Shown: positions 59,374 to 64,000 of the stretch, piece by piece | Position numbering within the stretch: position 1 is the first letter of the stretch | Layout of the letters: each line of letters starts with the position of its first letter | Assembly: GCA_910584375.1 (NCBI GenBank) | Contig: CAJUAH010000002.1 | Location: 62,001 to 126,000, forward strand | Reading direction: 5' to 3' | Source of the DNA: an uncultured Acetatifactor sp. | GTDB lineage: Bacteria; Bacillota; Clostridia; Lachnospirales; Lachnospiraceae | DNA: 64,000 nucleotides | Notes under the pieces: generated by a model | What the model saw: only the letters and a program-made list of their open reading frames with translations | What the model was told of the DNA's origin: nothing | Database searches by the model: none | Program-made: the position numbers and the translations under genes

Positions 59374-61677
59374 TTATCTGTTTTCATTTACAAAGACCTG
59401 CGCTCTGGACTGAATGATTGCCACTACATCCTGCACGCTCTTCTGTCCCTCAAAGTAAGCCGCCGCCTCTTCCGTGATGATATTCGTAATATCCTCATTG
59501 TAATACGGCGTACGGTTCACGCTGTAGATAAACTCGCAGATCGCATCCACCTCTTCCTGGGTAAAAGGCTCCAGAATAATCTCTTCCCCATTGATATACC
59601 AGGTGTCGTCATAATACTCCTTGTTGCCGTTCTCATCCGTCCAGTACGGCCTCTCCGTGGCCTTTTTCGCCTGTTCCAGGAAAGCAGACTTCAGCACCGG
59701 CATATCATAGAGTTCACCGCTGTTCTGATACTCCGGCATCAGGAACTGACGCACAAACTCCCAGGCGCCGTCCAGATGCTTGGATCTGGCGGAGAGCACA
59801 AAGGTATAGTTGCCCGAAGACAGTGTAGATCCGCCTCCCTGAGCTGTGGGGAATCCCACAAAGACGATTTCCTCACCCATCAGCCCCTTAATACTCGTCT
59901 TGGCGTTTTGGAGATTGCTCATATACAGGTCGCACAGCAGGCTGCGGTTTTCACGGTACTGCGACTGATAGGAGGAGTAATCGTAATTCTCCCAATAGTC
60001 CTCCGCATACTCCTTGGGCAGAGTCTTGGCATACTCCAGCATCTCGATAAAGCCCTCAGAGTTAAAATTACACTCCCCCGTCTCCAGATTGACAAAATCC
60101 TGCCCCGCATAACTCATGATATTATAGAGATAGGTATCCCGCACCATATCCCCAAAAGCTGTAGCGCCCTCGGGCATGGTGGCGAGTACAGCCTCCACAT
60201 CCGCCATGGTCCAGGACTGCGGCTCTCCCACCAGAGATTTTTTGGCGATCATCGTGCGCACATTGAAACTGGGAACCACCGCATACAGTTTACCGCCTAT
60301 GGAGTAGGCGTCCCATACGTTCTGCAGATACTCCAGCTTACCCAGCTCTCCGTCCGCCTCCAGCAGCCTGCCCACGTCCGCCAGCACGCCTTTGGACACA
60401 TAATTGCTGTAATTGCTCATATCGTTCATCACCATGATATCCGGCATCTGGCCACCGGTGATATCGTTGTTGAGCCTGGTCTGACCGGCCATCCAGTCGT
60501 CATTGGTATTATAGACACTGTAATCCTTCAGCGTGATCCTGTACTGGTCGCTGGCCTTGTTGAACTCTATGACCTTGGCCTTGAGGCTGGAGTTAAAATA
60601 TTCCCCACCCAACACCAGTACCTGTTTGTCGGGAATATCCGCCGGATCCACATGGGAAAACCAGCTCAGTTTTGTCTCCCAACTGTTGATATCATTGTAT
60701 ACCGCCGCAAAATGTTCATCGTCAATAATCTGTATATACCGCATATTGTTGGTGGGCAGATCAGAGTTGACATAGCTCATGATCATCTTCGGTTCCGCGT
60801 CCCCCACATTCCATGTGTATACACCCATGCCGTTGGTCATCAGCAGATCCGAATTGACGCCCTGATATATGCTGAAATTGTTGCTGAAACTGATCTCCGT
60901 CTGCTCTCCCGTGTTCCCGGACTCGATATCATAACTCTGCATATAAAATTTCGTCCAGTCGTCATTGTAGGACATCACCATCAGCGTTCCGTCGCTGCGG
61001 GTGAACACCTGATTGGTGCGCTCAAACAGATTCTGATCCAGCTCCCGGCGCGTCACCTCCTGACCGTCCGGCCCGTATACCACCGCCTCGTACTTGCTGC
61101 CGCCCATAATGGCCAGCGCCTTTCCGTCGCCGCCGTTCAACAGATAGTTGCAGTATGTGTAGCCCTCCGGGTCCGCGTTGTCAATACGCTCGGACCACAG
61201 TAGCTTTCCGTCCACATCCCAGCAGTTCAGAAAATACCGATCCTCATAGATGGCGTTCTCCGGATCGGAATAATCCTCCAGGACACTGTTTTCCACTCCA
61301 TAGACCATTCCCGCGTCGGAAAAGAGCGTGCTGTTCATATAGCTGTAATTCTCTTCCCGCTCCTGACGCGCCAGCTCCACAAACTGTTTGTCGGAGCCAT
61401 CGGTATTGACACTGTAGTAGCCGAAAGTCTCCTTTCCGTTGCCTTCGTCGTCATAGTCATACTGCGTAATCAGTATATACAGCCTGCCGTCTCTGTAAGA
61501 CAGACCGTTTATATTCTCCTGATCGCTGATGGGAACGATATCCTGAAAAGAATATACGTTTTCCTTTGCAAGCTGATCGTTCGCGTTTCCTCCTCCGCCG
61601 CCGCAGGCCCCCATTCCCAGCGTCATGACCGATGCCAGGGCAAAGGCAAGTACCTTTTTCCATGTTCCCTTTTTCAT
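59374..61677 (-). CDS. large extracellular solute-binding lipoprotein
   Basis: A 767-residue lipoprotein. Signal peptide with Cys at residue 25 (LGMGACGGGGG). The first ~330 residues look like a beta-propeller-like sensor region (repeats such as INGLSYRDGRLYILI, YSVNTDGSDKQFVEL, RSDGTLMVMSYNDD). From about 360 a family 1 sugar-type solute-binding domain follows: LVLGGEYFNSSLKAKVIEFNKASDQYRITLKDYSVYN, DIMVMNDMSNYSNYVSKGVLADVG, and SGNYTFVLSARSKHLDGAWEFVRQFL. No sugar permease genes are adjacent; instead the upstream genes encode a MacB/FtsX-like protein and an HlyD-like adaptor, so it may sense or deliver to that complex. Confidence 0.9.
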   Translation of the reverse strand: MKKGTWKKVLAFALASVMTLGMGACGGGGGNANDQLAKENVYSFQDIVPISDQENINGLSYRDGRLYILITQYDYDDEGNGKETFGYYSVNTDGSDKQFVELARQEREENYSYMNSTLFSDAGMVYGVENSVLEDYSDPENAIYEDRYFLNCWDVDGKLLWSERIDNADPEGYTYCNYLLNGGDGKALAIMGGSKYEAVVYGPDGQEVTRRELDQNLFERTNQVFTRSDGTLMVMSYNDDWTKFYMQSYDIESGNTGEQTEISFSNNFSIYQGVNSDLLMTNGMGVYTWNVGDAEPKMIMSYVNSDLPTNNMRYIQIIDDEHFAAVYNDINSWETKLSWFSHVDPADIPDKQVLVLGGEYFNSSLKAKVIEFNKASDQYRITLKDYSVYNTNDDWMAGQTRLNNDITGGQMPDIMVMNDMSNYSNYVSKGVLADVGRLLEADGELGKLEYLQNVWDAYSIGGKLYAVVPSFNVRTMIAKKSLVGEPQSWTMADVEAVLATMPEGATAFGDMVRDTYLYNIMSYAGQDFVNLETGECNFNSEGFIEMLEYAKTLPKEYAEDYWENYDYSSYQSQYRENRSLLCDLYMSNLQNAKTSIKGLMGEEIVFVGFPTAQGGGSTLSSGNYTFVLSARSKHLDGAWEFVRQFLMPEYQNSGELYDMPVLKSAFLEQAKKATERPYWTDENGNKEYYDDTWYINGEEIILEPFTQEEVDAICEFIYSVNRTPYYNEDITNIITEEAAAYFEGQKSVQDVVAIIQSRAQVFVNENR

Positions 61678-61724
61678 AATCTCCTCTTTCCCGCATACCG
61701 CGCTCTGTCTGCGGTATATGCCTT

Positions 61725-62969
61725 TTATTTTTCCTTTCGGCTTGCCCTCGCCGTTTTCTTTGCCTCGGCCTGGAACTCTTTCTCTATTTTTCGCTGCAGA
61801 CGCTGTTCCTTTTTCCTTTTTTTCTTCTCCAGCCTGAACTGAACCGTATCCTCCGGATCCACGTCGTCCAGCCAGGACTTTTTCTCCCGTTTCTGTCCGT
61901 TCTTTCGTTTCTCCCTGCGCCTTTCTCCGGCCCGCTGCAGTTTATCCTGAGCAGTTGCAAAGACGGTTCTGGCAGTCCAGGTCTTATGTTTCCACCGGAT
62001 CACGATCCAGATCAGCAGAACGCCGGACGGATAGAGCAAAAACAACATCTGGAACAGGGTCAGCAGCGCCAGAATATCCTCATATCCCCTTGCCACATTC
62101 TCCCAATAGGGATATATGATGGCCTTGCCGTTCATGGAGCGGGTACCGAAGTCCAGCAGCAGACGCAGACGTTTTCCGATACTGTAGCGGGTACTGTTCT
62201 CCAGTACCTCCACCTCCCGCTCCTGCTTGCCCAATTGTTCCCGCACATAGTTTAAGGCATACTGTCTCACCGGGTTGGGCATAACGATCTCAAAATGATT
62301 GATCCCACCGCTGCTGCCATAGGCGGACAGCGTCTCATAGGACACAAAGACCCTGGGACCGTCCAGCCCTGCCGCCTCGTAGAGCTTGCCGCCAGGGCGC
62401 TCCACCACGCCTATGACCATATGGGGCCTGCCCGAGATCGTCACCAGCATGCCCGCCACATCCACGGAGCCAAAGAGCTGCCACGCCGTCTCTCTGTCCA
62501 GAATCACATAATCCTGCATCAGATCGTTGCCCGAAAAATAGGAACCGCTCAGGAGCCGCAGCTGATGAAACAGGAAAAAGTCGCCGCCTATCCCAAGCGC
62601 GTCCGCCTGCACGCTGCCTTTGTCAGTGGACAGGGTGACCGTACCGTCCGCGCTGTAGGCGTCGGCCCACAGCCGCGCGCCGGGATTGGGCGAATCCAGT
62701 TCGATGGACGCCTCTTTCAGCGCGTTATCCAGCGAATGCTCAAAGCTCTCTATGCTGTCCGGTGTGATGTCGGCGTTAGGCGAAAAGAAACAGCTCACCT
62801 GGGCGACGCCTCCCTCGCTGCTCCAGCGCCGGGCAATGCGCTGCTCCGCCTGCGTTCCCGCCAGCAGAGCGATCACACCGGTCAGTAACAGAGATAGTAT
62901 TGCGCAGATTCCGGCTGATAATCCAAGCTTTATCTGTTTTCCAGATAAAGATCGCAACCATTTTTTCAT
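61725..62969 (-). CDS. two-helix MacB/FtsX-periplasmic-domain-like protein
   Basis: A 414-residue membrane protein. TM1 (LGLSAGICAILSLLLTGVIALLAG, about 15-38) is followed by ~260 extracytoplasmic residues resembling the MacB-type periplasmic core (ALGIGGDFFLFHQLRLLSGSYFSGNDLMQDYVILDRETAWQLFG, MLVTISGRPHMVIGVVERPG). TM2 lies about 305-328 (LFQMLFLLYPSGVLLIWIVI). The last ~80 residues are a strongly basic, helical cytoplasmic tail. A complete FtsX-like permease has four helices; two are missing here. It is 20 bp after the HlyD-like gene and 47 bp before the lipoprotein gene. Confidence 0.85.
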   Translation of the reverse strand: MKKWLRSLSGKQIKLGLSAGICAILSLLLTGVIALLAGTQAEQRIARRWSSEGGVAQVSCFFSPNADITPDSIESFEHSLDNALKEASIELDSPNPGARLWADAYSADGTVTLSTDKGSVQADALGIGGDFFLFHQLRLLSGSYFSGNDLMQDYVILDRETAWQLFGSVDVAGMLVTISGRPHMVIGVVERPGGKLYEAAGLDGPRVFVSYETLSAYGSSGGINHFEIVMPNPVRQYALNYVREQLGKQEREVEVLENSTRYSIGKRLRLLLDFGTRSMNGKAIIYPYWENVARGYEDILALLTLFQMLFLLYPSGVLLIWIVIRWKHKTWTARTVFATAQDKLQRAGERRREKRKNGQKREKKSWLDDVDPEDTVQFRLEKKKRKKEQRLQRKIEKEFQAEAKKTARASRKEK

Positions 62970-62989
62970 AGATAATCCCTTCTGTCGCC

Positions 62990-64000
62990 TTAATTGTTCG
63001 CCAGACGCACCTGCTTACCGGCCTCCACAGGCTTGGTGGAGGTGGTGATCACATACGAATAGGACTCCACTGCACCGCTGATCGCCGATTTGGTGTCATC
63101 CGACGCCAATACTTCCACATCCACACGGGTCGCGAAGTATCTGGTGCCGATGGGCGAACTCTTGGAGGTGATGACCAGGATGAATTTGCCGTTATTGTCC
63201 TCGCGGATCGCGCTGTTGGGCACCGTCATATCATAGTTGGCGCTCTTCTGCCCTACAGACACGTTCAGCGATTGTCCCGCGATCACACCCTCGCCCGTCA
63301 CATCAAAGGTGAGCTGTTTGCTCTGCCCCGGGTTGTTGGGATCGGGCTTGATACTGGCCAGAGTCACCTGCACATCGTCATATCTCCAGGCATTCACAAG
63401 CTCTGCCTGGTCGCCCACGGATACCCGTGTAGCCTGCTGATTGGTGACAGAAAAACTCATGGTGTATCCCTTGCCCTCGGGCTGCATGGTAAATACGATG
63501 CCATCCGAAGGTGTCTCCACACCGGATTTTACATTGATGGAGGTGATCAGCCCGGAGATGGGAGCCGTCACCTCGTTACCCATGGTATTTGCGGCCAGCT
63601 TATCCACTTCAGCCTGAGCCTTATCCACATCTTTCTGCGCATTCTCAATCGCGTCTGTCAAACCGCTAAGCTCATAAGTAGCTTTGATATTATTGATCAA
63701 CTCGTCATAAACACTCTGAGTCAGGGTCTGATATTCCTTAGCGTTTTCAAGAGACAATTTTGCAAATGCCATAGCCTTGGCTAGATTATTATCTATATTC
63801 TCCGTAGCCTTTTTAGCGTTGGCCAAATTTAGCTCGGCTGTAGCCTTTTTGCTTTCCAGATTCGCGACGTTCTGCTGTGCCGACACACGCTGCCGCTGCA
63901 AATCAGCCAGCCTAGACGCATTACCGCCGCTCACGCTAATTGCTGCCTCTTCCACTCGTATCTGCGCATCCAAACTGTTAAGTAGGTTCTGCGCACTCGT
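62990..64000 (-). CDS. HlyD/MacA-type membrane-fusion protein (5' part outside window)
   Basis: The frame runs open to the right edge, so the N terminus is missing; 336 residues are visible. A coiled-coil hairpin (RLADLQRQRVSAQQNVANLESKKATAELNLANAKKA... and SLENAKEYQTLTQSVYDEL...DKAQAEVDKLAA) is followed by the lipoyl/barrel region (NEVTAPISGLITSINVKSGVETPSDGIVFTM) and beta-barrel parts to the C terminus. These adaptors link a MacB-like ABC exporter to outer partners; in Gram-positive cells they act with the permease alone. The ABC ATPase probably lies to the right of the window. Confidence 0.9.
   Translation of the reverse strand, partial: TSAQNLLNSLDAQIRVEEAAISVSGGNASRLADLQRQRVSAQQNVANLESKKATAELNLANAKKATENIDNNLAKAMAFAKLSLENAKEYQTLTQSVYDELINNIKATYELSGLTDAIENAQKDVDKAQAEVDKLAANTMGNEVTAPISGLITSINVKSGVETPSDGIVFTMQPEGKGYTMSFSVTNQQATRVSVGDQAELVNAWRYDDVQVTLASIKPDPNNPGQSKQLTFDVTGEGVIAGQSLNVSVGQKSANYDMTVPNSAIREDNNGKFILVITSKSSPIGTRYFATRVDVEVLASDDTKSAISGAVESYSYVITTSTKPVEAGKQVRLANN

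Noticed and set aside
1..64000. CRISPR array, rRNA, tRNA genes, T-box or common riboswitches
   Set aside because: I saw no regularly spaced repeats, no rRNA segments, no cloverleaf tRNA and no T-box or THI-box consensus; by-eye reading may miss weak cases.

Overview
The window reads as a chromosomal segment of a spore-forming Clostridia, most likely a Lachnospiraceae-type Firmicute. Evidence: moderately high GC coding sequence with strong AGGAGG-type ribosome sites, sporulation genes (yqfC, yqfD, a BofC-like protein, a SleL/YaaH-like cortex hydrolase without signal peptide), a one-domain ProB, and the order secG-rnr-smpB-ssrA. Nearly all genes lie on the minus strand. The genus cannot be fixed from the sequence alone. 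Family names below come from recognising motifs; no database search was run.

Layout. 1-11.1 kb: SulP anion permease (cut by the window edge), miaB, a small nuclease-like protein, a membrane metallophosphoesterase, pepT, a flotillin, then a proline block (proB, DUF896 protein, 5-formyl-THF cyclo-ligase, proA) and a methyltransferase. 11.5-15.9 kb: an orphan protein, two FAD oxidoreductases and a BofC-like protein. 16-23.7 kb: a MOP-family flippase with a coding minisatellite, then the conserved yqfC-yqfD-phoH-(pgpH-like)-ybeY run, headed by pyrimidine-nucleoside phosphorylase. 24-35 kb: an accessory block with a short pyrophosphatase, SleL-like hydrolase, a secreted protein, an AAA/PD-(D/E)XK protein, an XRE regulator, three acetyltransferase genes and small unknowns. 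It is bracketed by two inverted copies of a 240-bp non-coding element. 35-37.2 kb: a TrpB2-type synthase and a hicAB pair. 37.2-47 kb: an ApbE-like protein and an oligopeptide ABC transporter (oppABCDF order on the minus strand) in which several subunits carry unusual extra domains. 47.3-51 kb: tmRNA, smpB, rnr, secG. 51-58.4 kb: enolase, a C39-like peptidase, gpmI plus an Fe-S aldo/keto reductase, a CDF metal exporter and thiamine pyrophosphokinase. 58.5-64 kb: a hairpin element in the leader of an M48-like metallopeptidase, then a cluster of a very large solute-binding lipoprotein, a two-helix MacB/FtsX-like protein and an HlyD-type adaptor cut by the right edge.

The most unusual finding is the pair of 240-bp elements (24050-24290 and 33471-33710, inverted). 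Each holds four 35-bp modules arranged forward-forward-reverse-reverse with conserved spacing, so each can fold into one long nested hairpin. No transposase or target duplication is visible. Copy A lies between a good promoter and the pyrophosphatase gene and would be transcribed in its leader. Other features worth following are the multi-subunit domain insertions of the Opp system, a PgpH-position protein whose HD motif has become HK, the flippase repeat, and a duplicated tmRNA 3' end.

Several start codons were moved inward from the longest reading frame because a Shine-Dalgarno sequence sits at the right distance; this is stated in each entry.
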